NCBI GenBank assembly: GCA_963728785.1
Contig: CAVSKV010000004.1
Location: forward strand, 1,488,001 to 1,552,000
Reading direction: 5' to 3'
DNA: 64,000 nucleotides
From: JAGWRI01 sp963728785
Lineage (GTDB): Bacteria; Gemmatimonadota; Gemmatimonadetes; Gemmatimonadales; Gemmatimonadaceae
Each line of letters opens with the position of its first letter. Within the stretch, counting starts at the first letter, position 1. The notes beneath the pieces are model-generated. The model ran no database searches. It was given only the letters and a program-made list of their open reading frames with translations, and was not told the DNA's origin. The position numbers and the translations under genes were made by a program. Shown here one piece after another: positions 34,365 through 43,117 of the stretch.

Positions 34365-34627
34365 GCCGAGTAGTCGGCTTCGGGCGACGTGAAGCTCGGT
34401 TGCGAATAGCCGAACAGGCGCTGGAGCTCGGCGTCGGTCATCTGGGCCAGGGACTGTTCGCGAGAGCGGACGCCCTGCGGTGAGTAACGCGTGACGCGCA
34501 CTTCACGGTCGTCGCCCGCACCGGCGACGAAGAGCAGCGAGAACTCGTCGCGGTCGCTCTGCGTGACGCGGCCCGACGGCATGACGCGCCACGTCTTCCC
34601 ATTCAGGTTCAGCGTGCGGATTGGCAT
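34361..34627 (-). CDS. Small unknown protein
   Basis: 88 residues starting MPIRTLNLNGKTWRVMPSG. Beta-rich N-terminal half (LFVAGAGDDREVRVTRYSP) and a helical end (SLAQMTDAELQRLFGYSQP). No family recognised. It abuts the preceding stop with no gap (TAG then ATG) and overlaps the PHP gene by 4 bp, so it is clearly translated as part of the operon. Confidence 0.75.
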   Translation of the reverse strand: MPIRTLNLNGKTWRVMPSGRVTQSDRDEFSLLFVAGAGDDREVRVTRYSPQGVRSREQSLAQMTDAELQRLFGYSQPSFTSPEADYSA

Positions 34628-34888
34628 CTAGTCCGACTCCACTTCAATGTAAATGCGGTTGGCGTCGAGCACCGGATCGGGCGCGCCGGCGTGGGCGCGT
34701 GCCAGCGTCTCCGAGTCGGGCGCTTCGAAGAATTCCAGAAAGGCCCCCGGCAGTGCTTCTTCCTCGAACACCCAGAAGTGGCAGTTCGCACTCGCGTAGT
34801 ATTGCCGCCGCCGTTCCAGCCGTTCCGCGTATCGCTTGCGCTCCTGCGGCGGGATGAGCGTACGCTGGATGGTGAGAGCGCGCGGCAT
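34628..34888 (-). CDS. Small unknown protein
   Basis: 86 residues starting MPRALTIQRTLIPPQERKRY. Pattern: beta strand, a basic helix (RYAERLERRRQYYASANCHF), a strand ending in WVFEEEALPGAFLEFFEA and an acidic C-terminus. This could be a dimeric alpha-beta barrel-like fold, but the family is not recognised. It starts 2 bp after the E2 stop, so it is co-transcribed with E2. Confidence 0.75.
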   Translation of the reverse strand: MPRALTIQRTLIPPQERKRYAERLERRRQYYASANCHFWVFEEEALPGAFLEFFEAPDSETLARAHAGAPDPVLDANRIYIEVESD

Positions 34889-34890
34889 GG

Positions 34891-36180
34891 TCAGAGCGCG
34901 GAGTCGGGGAACGACTCGATGGTGCGCTTGACGTGGCCGAGGAACTGATCGGCCACGGCGCCGTCGACAATCCGGTGATCGAACGAGAGCGACAGATACG
35001 AGCAGGTGCGGATGGCAATCGTATCCTCCCCGTCGTCTGCGGTGAGCACCTTGGGCCGCTTCTCGATGGCGCCCACGCAGAGAATCGCAACCTGCGGCTG
35101 GTTGATGATGGGCGTGCCGGTGATCGATCCGAACACGCCGGGGTTGGTGATCGTGAACGTGCCGTCCTGGACTTCGCGCGGATCGAGCTTCTTGGCGCGA
35201 GCGCGGCCCGCCAGATCGTTGAGCGCCTTGGAAATGCCGCGCAGCGACAGGTCGTCGGCATCACGGATCACCGGTACGATGAGCCCCCATTCGAGCGCCA
35301 CCGCAATGCCGAGGTTGATCGGCTTCCGATAGATCACACTCGTGCCCGCCACCGACGCATTCACCACCGGGAACGCCTTGAGCGCGTCGACGGTGGCTTT
35401 GATGATGAACGGCATAAACGAGAGCTTCTGCCCTGTGGCGGCCTCGAACTCCGCCTTCCGCGAGGCGCGGATGCGTGCCACGCGCGTGAAGTCCATCTCC
35501 ATGATCGACGTCACGTGGGCCGAGGTGTGGCGCGAGACCACCATGTGCTCGCTGATCAGCGCGCGCATCTTGCTCATCGGCTCCACACGGTCACCGGGCC
35601 ACGGCTGCGGCATCGGCGCGGCGTAGGCGGCGGCGATGGACGGTCGCGGCGCGCCCGAGTCGAGGTACTGCAGGATGTCCCGTTTGGTGACGCGGCCGGC
35701 AATCCCCGAGCCCGTGAGTGTGGCAATCTCGATGCCGTGCTCGGCTGCGATCTTGCGCACGAGGGGCGACGACTTCGTGCGGAGCCGTTCCTCGAGCGAG
35801 TCGCCATTGCCCGAGGGGAGCGCCGGGGCGCTGACCGCGGGAGGGGCGCTGGGGGCCGGCACCGGGGCGGCACTCGGAACGGGCATTGCCACGGCGGCAG
35901 GGGCCGGCGCCGGTGGCGCCGCGATGGCGCTGGCGCCCTTTTCGGTTTCGAGCCGCGCGACCACCGTTTGCACGGCCACCGTCTGGCCTTCGGTGACGAG
36001 AATCTCAGCAATCACGCCGCCGGAGGGCGATGGAATTTCGGCGTCGACCTTGTCGGTAGAGATTTCGAAGATCGGCTCGTCGCGCTTGACCTCGTCGCCG
36101 ACCTTCTTGAGCCACTTGGACAGCGTACCTTCGGCGATCGACTCGCCCATCTGCGGCATGATGACGTCTATACGTGCCAC
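34891..36180 (-). CDS. 2-oxo acid dehydrogenase E2 component (dihydrolipoyl acyltransferase)
   Basis: 429 residues from a GTG with GAGGGTG upstream. One lipoyl domain (Lys44 in FEISTDKVDAEIP), an Ala/Pro-rich linker at about 80-120, a peripheral-subunit-binding domain (SSPLVRKIAAEHGIEIATL) and a catalytic core ending SFDHRIVDGAVADQFLGH with His and Asp of the HxxxDG active site. The MPQMGESIAEGT opening is typical of 2-oxoglutarate and branched-chain E2. Neither E1 nor E3 genes adjoin it, so the substrate is left open. Confidence 0.92.
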   Translation of the reverse strand: MARIDVIMPQMGESIAEGTLSKWLKKVGDEVKRDEPIFEISTDKVDAEIPSPSGGVIAEILVTEGQTVAVQTVVARLETEKGASAIAAPPAPAPAAVAMPVPSAAPVPAPSAPPAVSAPALPSGNGDSLEERLRTKSSPLVRKIAAEHGIEIATLTGSGIAGRVTKRDILQYLDSGAPRPSIAAAYAAPMPQPWPGDRVEPMSKMRALISEHMVVSRHTSAHVTSIMEMDFTRVARIRASRKAEFEAATGQKLSFMPFIIKATVDALKAFPVVNASVAGTSVIYRKPINLGIAVALEWGLIVPVIRDADDLSLRGISKALNDLAGRARAKKLDPREVQDGTFTITNPGVFGSITGTPIINQPQVAILCVGAIEKRPKVLTADDGEDTIAIRTCSYLSLSFDHRIVDGAVADQFLGHVKRTIESFPDSAL

Positions 36181-36190
36181 GGGATCACCC

Positions 36191-36478
36191 TCACTCCGAT
36201 TTGGCAGCCGCGGCACGGCCGCGGCGTCTCAGTATCAGGACGGTGGTCGGAAACGCGATCGCGCCCGCCGCCGCTCCGATGAACCAGTACATCCCCCACG
36301 CGCAGGGTGCCCCCGTGTTGGTGTCGGCGACGCAGTGCGTCGCCCACCCCACGATCTTCGCCACGAGGACGCCCAGCATGCCGCCTCCGAAGAGGCCCGC
36401 GGTGAGCGTGATGCACCCCAAGCCAACATACTGCCAAACGCTGTCGGATTCGACCGGGGGCCTGTCCGTCGGGCTCAC
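36191..36478 (-). CDS. Small two-helix membrane protein
   Basis: 95 residues with two membrane segments (YVGLGCITLTAGLFGGGMLG and YWFIGAAAGAIAFPTTVLIL). Between them is a loop with two Cys (HCVADTNTGAPCAWG) that could form a disulfide. A short basic C-terminus follows. No family recognised. It ends 10 bp before the E2 GTG. Confidence 0.7.
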   Translation of the reverse strand: MSPTDRPPVESDSVWQYVGLGCITLTAGLFGGGMLGVLVAKIVGWATHCVADTNTGAPCAWGMYWFIGAAAGAIAFPTTVLILRRRGRAAAAKSE

Positions 36479-36532
36479 GCCGCGGCCCCAGGGGCGACCG
36501 GAACGACTCCGGGCGTCGGCCCCATGGCAGCC

Positions 36533-36826
36533 TCAGTACGCCGCTTCGAGAGCGTGCCGCGGATCTTCCTGGCGATGGAGCGACAGGAAGAAGCGCTTCA
36601 CGTTCCCGTCGAGCCGGCTCTCCCCCATCTGGTTGGTATCGACCTCGATGAAGGTGTAGTGCCCGCCCTCGGCCCTGACGGTGATGTGTGCGGCGCCCAG
36701 GGAGCCCGAAAAGGTGCGCGACCGCGCCGCGGAGGCGGTTCCGGACAGGCCCCGTTCGGGAAAGAACCGATCGGCGGCCGCCACGACGTCGGCGGGAACG
36801 AGATGACTGCGGTAGAAGTGTCGCAT
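36533..36826 (-). CDS. Unknown small protein
   Basis: 97 residues from MRHFYRSHLVPADVVAAADR. It has a likely two-layer alpha/beta composition: helix, strand (AHITVRAEGGHYTFIEVDTN), then helix. Start chosen because its ATG shares one base with the TAA of the lipoprotein gene (TAATG coupling). No family recognised; no signal or membrane segment. Confidence 0.7.
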   Translation of the reverse strand: MRHFYRSHLVPADVVAAADRFFPERGLSGTASAARSRTFSGSLGAAHITVRAEGGHYTFIEVDTNQMGESRLDGNVKRFFLSLHRQEDPRHALEAAY

Positions 36827-37254
36827 TATGGGGTCGAATCGGGGCGTTCGTTGAACACGTCCTGCATCCAGTCGACGCGCTCCAGCGGGTGCAGGGAGTC
36901 GCGCCGAAAGCGGATGGCCATGGCCCACTGGCCGGAGATCACGAAGTTGAGCTTGCCGTAATAGGTCCCGAGCTCGGGACCGGTGGCGAACCCGTCCCAG
37001 GTGCTGGCCCCTTCGCGAGTATTGGCGAAGATCTGGCCTTCACCGTTCTCGATGGGCTGTTGGGTCTGCCGGTCGCGGACGATCACCTTGTACGTGATGC
37101 TCTCGCGGGCGTGCGGCGGAATGTCCGAGGGTTCGATGACGAAGTCGTAACTCTTGGACGGGAGATGCAGCAACGGACGCTGCGATTCCCCGCCGCACGC
37201 CGCGACAGCCGCCGCGGCTGCCGCCACCGTCAGCGCACGCGCGAATCGGGTCAC
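36826..37254 (-). CDS. Lipoprotein, YtkA-like beta domain
   Basis: 142 residues with a lipoprotein signal (MTRFARALTVAAAAAAVAAC, lipobox VAAC). The mature part is beta-rich: SITYKVIVRDRQTQQPIE, then GPELGTYYGKLNFVISGQWA. This resembles the YtkA/FixH-like fold of small envelope proteins. Function unknown. The ATG overlaps the inositol-phosphate synthase stop by 4 bp, and its own stop overlaps the next gene by 1 bp. Confidence 0.75.
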   Translation of the reverse strand: MTRFARALTVAAAAAAVAACGGESQRPLLHLPSKSYDFVIEPSDIPPHARESITYKVIVRDRQTQQPIENGEGQIFANTREGASTWDGFATGPELGTYYGKLNFVISGQWAMAIRFRRDSLHPLERVDWMQDVFNERPDSTP

Positions 37255-38582
37255 TGCTGATAGTACTCCAGTCCCAGGTGCGTGATCTGCTCCTCACCCA
37301 TCAGGTGGCGGAGCGTGTTCTTCAGCTTGGTCTGCTGGATGAACAGATCGTGTTCCGGCTGCAATCCCGCAGCTGCCATCGGCGACTTGTAGTAGAAACT
37401 CAACCATTCCTGGATACCTTTCATTCCAGCGCGATGCGCGAAGTCCGAGAACAGCGCGAGGTCGAGCACGATGGGCGCGGCGAGAATGGAGTCACGGCAG
37501 AGGAAGTTGATCTTGATCTGCATCGGGTAGCCCATCCACCCGAAGATGTCGATGTTGTCCCAGCCTTCCTTGTTGTCGCCGCGCGGCGGATAGTAGTTGA
37601 TGCGCACGACGTGCGAGAAGTCCTTGTACAGGTCAGGATACTGTTCGGGCTGCAGAATGGTGTGCAACACGCTGAGCTTGGACTCTTCCTTGGTCTTGAA
37701 CGACTGCGGATCGTCCAGCACTTCGCCGTCGCGGTTGCCGAGGATGTTGGTGGAGTACCAGCCGGCGAGGCCGAGCATGCGCGCCTTGAGCGCCGGCGCG
37801 ATGACCGTCTTGAGCCAGGTCTGACCGGTCTTGAAGTCCTTGCCCGAGATCGGCACCCCGCGATCGTTGGCCAGCTGCTGCAGCGCCAGCGTATCCACGG
37901 CCAGGTTGGGCGCGCCGTTGGCGTAGGGGATGTTCTCCATGATCGCGGCCCACGCGTAGAGCATGGCGGGGGAAATCGCCTCGTCGTTGCTCTCCATCGC
38001 CTTTTCGAACTGTTCGATGGTGGCGTGCTGCGGCCCCGGCCGGATGAAGATCTCCGTGGACGCGCACCACACGATCACGAGGCGGTCGAGCTTGTGCCGG
38101 GCCTTGAAGTCCCGCATGTCCTGCCGCAGCTGCTCTGCCAGATCGCGCTTGGTCTTTCCCTTCTTGACGTTGGTACCGTTGATGCGGGTGACGTAGTGAT
38201 TGTCGAACACCGCCGGCATGGGCTTGATGCCCTTGAGGAAGTCGGCCACCCGCTCGAGATCGGCCGCTTCGAGCACACCAGCCTTCTTGGCCGCTGTGTA
38301 GGCGTCGTCGGGAATCGGATCCCAGGCGCCGAACACGAGGTCGTCGAGCCCGGCCAGCGGGACGAGGTCCTTGATGAGCGGCGACCGATTCTCGGTGCGC
38401 TTGCCCAGCCGGATGGTCGACATCTGCGTGAGCGACCCGATGGGCTTGGAATACCCGCGCCGGATGCTCTCGACGCCGGCCATGAACGTGGTGGCGACAG
38501 CGCCGAGCCCGGGGGTGAGCACACCGAGCTTGCCGGTGGCCGGACGCGGCGGCGTGCGCGTATCGGATGACGAACCCTGCAC
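37251..38582 (-). CDS. ino1: Inositol-3-phosphate synthase
   Basis: Cyclises glucose 6-phosphate to inositol phosphate. 443 residues. The GTG at 38582 is preferred because AAAGGAG lies 9 bp upstream; a 12-codon extension would overlap the upstream gene. The NAD-binding GVLTPGLGAVATTF, WCASTEIFIRP, AWAAIMENIPYANGAPN and the active-site block SYYPPRGDNKEGWDN (here NYYPPRGDNKEGWDN) match the bacterial group. It follows the CDP-alcohol transferase by 4 bp, which points to inositol phospholipid synthesis. Confidence 0.93.
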   Translation of the reverse strand: MQGSSSDTRTPPRPATGKLGVLTPGLGAVATTFMAGVESIRRGYSKPIGSLTQMSTIRLGKRTENRSPLIKDLVPLAGLDDLVFGAWDPIPDDAYTAAKKAGVLEAADLERVADFLKGIKPMPAVFDNHYVTRINGTNVKKGKTKRDLAEQLRQDMRDFKARHKLDRLVIVWCASTEIFIRPGPQHATIEQFEKAMESNDEAISPAMLYAWAAIMENIPYANGAPNLAVDTLALQQLANDRGVPISGKDFKTGQTWLKTVIAPALKARMLGLAGWYSTNILGNRDGEVLDDPQSFKTKEESKLSVLHTILQPEQYPDLYKDFSHVVRINYYPPRGDNKEGWDNIDIFGWMGYPMQIKINFLCRDSILAAPIVLDLALFSDFAHRAGMKGIQEWLSFYYKSPMAAAGLQPEHDLFIQQTKLKNTLRHLMGEEQITHLGLEYYQQ

Positions 38583-38586
38583 GACG

Positions 38587-39300
38587 TTAATCTCCTTTGA
38601 GCAAGGGACGCGCGTCAAACGACGGCGCGGACAGCGGTGCCGACGGCTGTTCCGAATCCGCCAGGGACGAGGCGTCCGTGGGCGTGGTGGCGCGGTAGAC
38701 GCACATCACCCGCTGGTAGACGGTGATCCAGGCCGTGGCGGTCAGGACCACGATGATGATGGCCAGCACGACCCCGTTGAGGGCCAGGCCGAAGAACGCT
38801 TGCGGCACCGAGAGCAGGACGACACGCTCCGGACGTTGGAGCATGCCCACCTTTGCGTCGATCCCCAACGCCTCGGCCCGCGCCCTGGTGTACGACGTCA
38901 GGAACGAGCCGATGAGGCCAAGCAGGCACATGACCACCATCGGGACGCTGGCCCATGAATGGTGCGTCGAGTTCAGCGCGTAGAACACCGCCAGCCCGCC
39001 GAGCACGAAGCCATCGGCCAGCCGGTCGAGCGTGGAATCCAGGAAGGCCCCGAACGTCGAGGCCGTGTTGGAGCGCCGCGCCACCGTGCCGTCGAGGACA
39101 TCGAAGATGGCCGTCAGGCCGAGAAAGAACCCGCCGACGCTGATGTGCCCGGTGCCGTATACGACACCACCTATGACCGTACAGACGGTCCCGATCACCG
39201 TGATCGTGTTCGGGTGCACACCGTGTCGGACGCACCAATCCGCAACGGGATCGATGAGGCGCAGGTATCCGTTCTTCAGCCAGTCCGGCAGAATCTTCAT
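38587..39300 (-). CDS. CDP-alcohol phosphatidyltransferase, probable phosphatidylinositol-phosphate synthase
   Basis: 237 residues with about five or six membrane helices. The CDP-alcohol transferase signature is complete: D67-x2-D70-G71-x2-A74-R75-x8-G84-x3-D88-x3-D92 (DVLDGTVARR, then GAFLDSTLDRLAD). Pairing with inositol-phosphate synthase suggests it joins CDP-diacylglycerol to inositol phosphate or inositol. The motif alone would also allow a phosphatidylglycerophosphate or archaetidyl product. A Ser/Pro-rich tail of about 40 residues is unusual. Confidence 0.85.
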   Translation of the reverse strand: MKILPDWLKNGYLRLIDPVADWCVRHGVHPNTITVIGTVCTVIGGVVYGTGHISVGGFFLGLTAIFDVLDGTVARRSNTASTFGAFLDSTLDRLADGFVLGGLAVFYALNSTHHSWASVPMVVMCLLGLIGSFLTSYTRARAEALGIDAKVGMLQRPERVVLLSVPQAFFGLALNGVVLAIIIVVLTATAWITVYQRVMCVYRATTPTDASSLADSEQPSAPLSAPSFDARPLLKGD

Positions 39301-39479
39301 TCAACTCCGAGACACGCATTCAGCATACGGCTCGCCGCACAATTTGCAGGCGCGGGCGGGGGGCAAAAAGCAAGAGAGCCGGCGCTATTCCCTGGCGGCT
39401 AAAAGTATCCAGTTCACCAACTTGTAGCAACTGGAACGACTCCGTATCGAACCGGCGGCCGAGGCCTTATTGTTGGGGC

Positions 39480-40697
39480 ATGCGTCGCCTCGCTTTCCCC
39501 ATGGCGTGGGCCGCTCTGGCCACCGCACTTCTCGCCCTGCCACGGGTCGCGTGCGCCCAGGGGCCGTCGGCTCCTACGGCGTCGCCGGCGACCGTGGCTG
39601 GCGCGCTGACCGATACGCTCCGGATCGTGCTCGACGCGGCGGTGCTGGACCACGCCTTTCCCGGCGCATACGCCGTGATCGGCAACCACGCCGGTATCGT
39701 GGCCGAGTACGGCGCCGGGCATCTCGATTGGGATCCGTCGCCCCGCCCCGACGCGCACTCGATGTGGGACCTGGCGTCGCTCACCAAGGTCGTGGGGATG
39801 ACGACGGCCATGATGCAGCTGGCGGAGCAAGGCAAGGTGTCACTGGACGCTCCGGTCCAACGCTACCTCCCGGGATGGACGGGCCCGCACAAGCGCGACG
39901 TCACCGTGCGGGAGTTGCTCACGCACACGTCGGGACTCCCCGCGTTCCGCGCCTACGACCAGATCACCACCGACCCAGACAGCATCGCCGGGTTGATGAT
40001 GGCCGAGCCACTCGAAGCGCTGCCCGGCACGCGGTTCGTGTATAGCGACATCGGCGCGTATCTGGCAGGGAAGATCGTGGAGCGGGTATCGGGAGAGCGC
40101 CTCGATCGGTACCTGGCCGCGCACGTGTTCGGGCCGCTCGGCATGCACGACACCATGTACAACCCGCCCGACTCGCTGCGGCCGCGCATCGCGCCCACGG
40201 AAATCGATCCGCGCCGCGGCGGCAAGCTGCGCGGCAAGGTGCACGACGAGCGAGCCTACTATCTGGGCGGCATCTCGGCGCACGCCGGGTTGTTCAGCAG
40301 CGGGTACGACCTCGCGCGGTTCGCCGAGATGTACCTCAAGGGCGGGGCACTCGGGTCGGTACGGCTGTTCCAGCCGCAGACGGTGGCGGAGTTCACCACG
40401 GTGCAGGACTCGGGGTTGTCCAATCGCGCGCTTGGGTGGGAAAAGCCCAACGGGACCAACTCGGCTGGCCACCTGATGTCGCCGGCGGCGTTCGGCCACA
40501 CGGGGTTCACGGGCACCTCAATCTGGATCGATCCGGCGCGGGACCTGTTCATCGTGCTGCTTACCAACCGCGTGGATCCGACGCGCGCCAACAGCAAGAT
40601 CGGCCCCGTACGCGTCGAGGTGGCCGACGCCGTGGAGACGGTGCTCGACCGAGCCGAGCGGGCAGCGGCGTTGCACGCCACGGGCGGCTCACACTGA
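39480..40697 (+). CDS. Secreted serine hydrolase (class C beta-lactamase/EstB fold)
   Basis: 405 residues with a signal peptide (MRRLAFPMAWAALATALLAL, cleavage near ACA-QG). Active-site S-x-x-K in DLASLTKVVGMT, the Tyr motif in FVYSDIGAYL and HTGFTG in place of KTG near the C-terminus. These are features of the beta-lactamase/DD-peptidase family that covers esterases and peptidoglycan hydrolases. It opens the plus-strand block, divergent from the lipid genes across 179 bp in which no clear promoter was recognised. Its place before an amino-sugar operon fits a cell-wall role, which is inference. Confidence 0.9.
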   Translation: MRRLAFPMAWAALATALLALPRVACAQGPSAPTASPATVAGALTDTLRIVLDAAVLDHAFPGAYAVIGNHAGIVAEYGAGHLDWDPSPRPDAHSMWDLASLTKVVGMTTAMMQLAEQGKVSLDAPVQRYLPGWTGPHKRDVTVRELLTHTSGLPAFRAYDQITTDPDSIAGLMMAEPLEALPGTRFVYSDIGAYLAGKIVERVSGERLDRYLAAHVFGPLGMHDTMYNPPDSLRPRIAPTEIDPRRGGKLRGKVHDERAYYLGGISAHAGLFSSGYDLARFAEMYLKGGALGSVRLFQPQTVAEFTTVQDSGLSNRALGWEKPNGTNSAGHLMSPAAFGHTGFTGTSIWIDPARDLFIVLLTNRVDPTRANSKIGPVRVEVADAVETVLDRAERAAALHATGGSH

Positions 40698-40800
40698 GCG
40701 AATCGGCGGTCCGGCCGGCGCTTGTCGCGCCAACCGGCGCCATTATATTTCGCCGTTGGAAGGGCGGGAGTTCATGCCGCCCAATGCCTTGGAGGATCCG

Positions 40801-41157
40801 ATGGACACAGCGCAGCAGCCTGAGGTCATGGTGGTCGTCACCGACGCCGCCACCACGGAAGTCAAGAAGTTCATGGATCAGGAAGGCGTCGATCCCGCGG
40901 TGGGCGGCCTGCGGGTGAGCGTGCAGCCGGGTGGCTGCAGCGGGTTCAAGTACGGCCTGCTCATCGAGGACGCGGCGGCGGATGACGACCTGGTCGTGGA
41001 TCAGGGGGGCTGGCGCGTGCTGGTCGATCCGTTCTCGGCGCAGTATCTGAACGGGGTGACCATCGACTATGTGTTGTCGATGCAGGGCTCCGGGTTCACG
41101 TTCAAGAATCCGAACGCGACGGGCGGATGCGGGTGCGGTAGCTCGTTCACCGCTTGA
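40801..41157 (+). CDS. A-type iron-sulfur carrier (IscA/ErpA/HesB family)
   Basis: 118 residues from MDTAQQPEVMVVVTDA, chosen because GGAGG lies 6 bp upstream; an ATG nine codons earlier is weaker. The three cluster ligands are Cys46 (GGCSGFKYG), Cys110 and Cys112 (GGCGCGSSF). It delivers Fe-S clusters to target enzymes. No isc or suf genes are nearby. It is followed by the NagB fusion gene after 7 bp, so the two are probably co-transcribed. Confidence 0.94.
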   Translation: MDTAQQPEVMVVVTDAATTEVKKFMDQEGVDPAVGGLRVSVQPGGCSGFKYGLLIEDAAADDDLVVDQGGWRVLVDPFSAQYLNGVTIDYVLSMQGSGFTFKNPNATGGCGCGSSFTA

Positions 41158-41164
41158 GTGCCGG

Positions 41165-43114
41165 ATGGCGGAAGTGGCACCCGGCGCCCCGACGGGCGTC
41201 TCCGCCACCGCAGAGGCCCGCGACCGCGTGACGGCTCGCGGGCCTCTCGCGTTGGATCGTGCCGAGTCCGCGGCAGAGCGCATCCGCACCGTGGTAGTGG
41301 ACGATCATGACGATGTGGCTCGGCTCGTCGCCCAACGCATCGCGGCGTTGATTCGCGCGGGTGCCGCCACGGGCCGTCCCACCGTACTCGGCCTGGCCAC
41401 CGGCTCGACGCCGCTGGGCGTGTACCGCGAGCTGATCCGCATGCACCGCGAGGAGGGTCTGAGCTTTGCCTCCGTGGTGACGTTCAATCTCGATGAGTAC
41501 TACCCCATGGCGGCGGACGACATCCACTCGTACCACCGGTTCATGTGGGACAACCTGTTCTCGCAGGTCGACATCGCGGCGGACCACGTGCACATCCCCG
41601 ATGGGTCGGTGAGCGCCGACCGGGTCGGCGCGATGGCGGCGGCATACGAACTGGCGATCGCCCACGCTGGGGGCATCGACTTCCAGATGCTCGGGATCGG
41701 CATGACCGGTCACATTGGATTCAACGAACCGGGCTCGGGAGCCGACTCGCGCACGCGCCTGGTAATTCTCGACCGAGTGACGCGCCGCACCGCAGCGGCG
41801 GATTTCTTCGGCGAGGAGAATGTGCCGCATGAAGCGGTGACGATGGGCATCGCGACCATACTCAGCGCGCGCGAGATCGCGTTGCTGGCCACCGGCGAGC
41901 ACAAGGCGGCGGTCGTCCGCCGCGCGGTCGAGGGCCCGATCGATCTCGACGTGGCGGCGACATTCCTGCAGCGCCATCCGAACGCGACCGTGTACGCGGA
42001 CCGGGCCGCCGCGTCGTCGCTCACCCGGGTCGCCACACCCTGGCTGGTTGAACAGGTGGCGTGGACCCCGACGTTGGCCGTGCGCGCCGTGGTCTGGCTG
42101 TCGCGCCGCGTGAACCGGGCTATCCTCAAGCTCACCCAGCAGGACTATGCCGACCACAACCTGTCGTCGCTCGTCGCGCGGTACGGCTCACCGGGCGCGG
42201 TGAACGGTATGGTCTTCAACGCCCTCGGCGCGAAGATCCGCGGCAAGTCCAAGCTCCCGACCGGCCAGCGGGTGATCTGTTTCTCGCCGCACCCCGACGA
42301 CGACGTGATCTCGATGGGCGGTATGCTTGGCAAGCTGGTGGAGAACGGCAACGAGATTCTCGTAGCGTACATGACGAGCGGCAGCATCGCCGTGTTCGAT
42401 CACGACGTGCGCCGCTACGTCGATTTCCTTGAGCGCCTGGCCCGGGAAGGCGTGGTGGAACCAGCGCACATCGTGCCGCTGGCCCGTAAGGTCTACGCCT
42501 TCTTCGAGACCAAGCGTCCGGGGGACGTGGACTTGCCGGAGATCCAGGAACTCAAGGGCCTGATCCGCGAAGCCGAAGCCGTGGCGGCAATCGAGACGCT
42601 GGGCCTGCCGCCAGCAGCGGCGCGGTTCCTGCGTCTGCCCTTCTACCGGACGGGCACGGTGCGCAAGAATCCGATCGGCCCCGAGGACGTGGCGATCGTT
42701 CGCGCTCTGCTCGAGGAGTTCGCGCCGGCGTACATCTTCGTCGCTGGTGATCTATCGGATCCGCACGGCACGCACCGGATGGCCAAGGAGGCGATCGACG
42801 CCGCGCTCGCCGCGCTCCGCGATGCGGGCCGTCCGGCGCCAGAAATCTGGTTGTACCGAGGGGCATGGCAGGAGTGGCCGGTGGACGAGGCGACCTGGCT
42901 GGTGCCGCTGTCGCAGGAGGAACTGCGGCGCAAGATCCAGGCTATCTTCAAGCACCAATCGCAGAAGGACTCGGCCCCCTTCCCCGGCCCGGTTGACGAC
43001 CGCGAATTCTGGCAGCGGGTCGAGGCGCGCAATACCGGGACCGCCGACGAGCTGAACCGATTGGGGCTGGCCGAGTACTTCGCGATGGAAGCCTATGTCG
43101 ACGGCCAGGCCTAG
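41165..43114 (+). CDS. Glucosamine-6-phosphate deaminase fused to PIG-L/LmbE deacetylase
   Basis: 649-residue two-domain protein. Residues about 35-290 are NagB: LGLATGSTPLGVYREL, VVTFNLDEYYPM (acidic pair at 110-111), MLGIGMTGHIGFNEPGSG. After a helical linker, residues about 368-640 are a PIG-L/LmbE zinc deacetylase: ICFSPHPDDDVISMGGML (H375-x-DDD) and LSDPHGTHRM near 545. The first domain would convert glucosamine-6-P to fructose-6-P and ammonia; the second would remove N-acetyl groups. Together they could replace NagA plus NagB. The symporter and kinase follow by 3 and 1 bp. Confidence 0.92.
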   Translation: MAEVAPGAPTGVSATAEARDRVTARGPLALDRAESAAERIRTVVVDDHDDVARLVAQRIAALIRAGAATGRPTVLGLATGSTPLGVYRELIRMHREEGLSFASVVTFNLDEYYPMAADDIHSYHRFMWDNLFSQVDIAADHVHIPDGSVSADRVGAMAAAYELAIAHAGGIDFQMLGIGMTGHIGFNEPGSGADSRTRLVILDRVTRRTAAADFFGEENVPHEAVTMGIATILSAREIALLATGEHKAAVVRRAVEGPIDLDVAATFLQRHPNATVYADRAAASSLTRVATPWLVEQVAWTPTLAVRAVVWLSRRVNRAILKLTQQDYADHNLSSLVARYGSPGAVNGMVFNALGAKIRGKSKLPTGQRVICFSPHPDDDVISMGGMLGKLVENGNEILVAYMTSGSIAVFDHDVRRYVDFLERLAREGVVEPAHIVPLARKVYAFFETKRPGDVDLPEIQELKGLIREAEAVAAIETLGLPPAAARFLRLPFYRTGTVRKNPIGPEDVAIVRALLEEFAPAYIFVAGDLSDPHGTHRMAKEAIDAALAALRDAGRPAPEIWLYRGAWQEWPVDEATWLVPLSQEELRRKIQAIFKHQSQKDSAPFPGPVDDREFWQRVEARNTGTADELNRLGLAEYFAMEAYVDGQA

Positions 43115-43117
43115 GGC

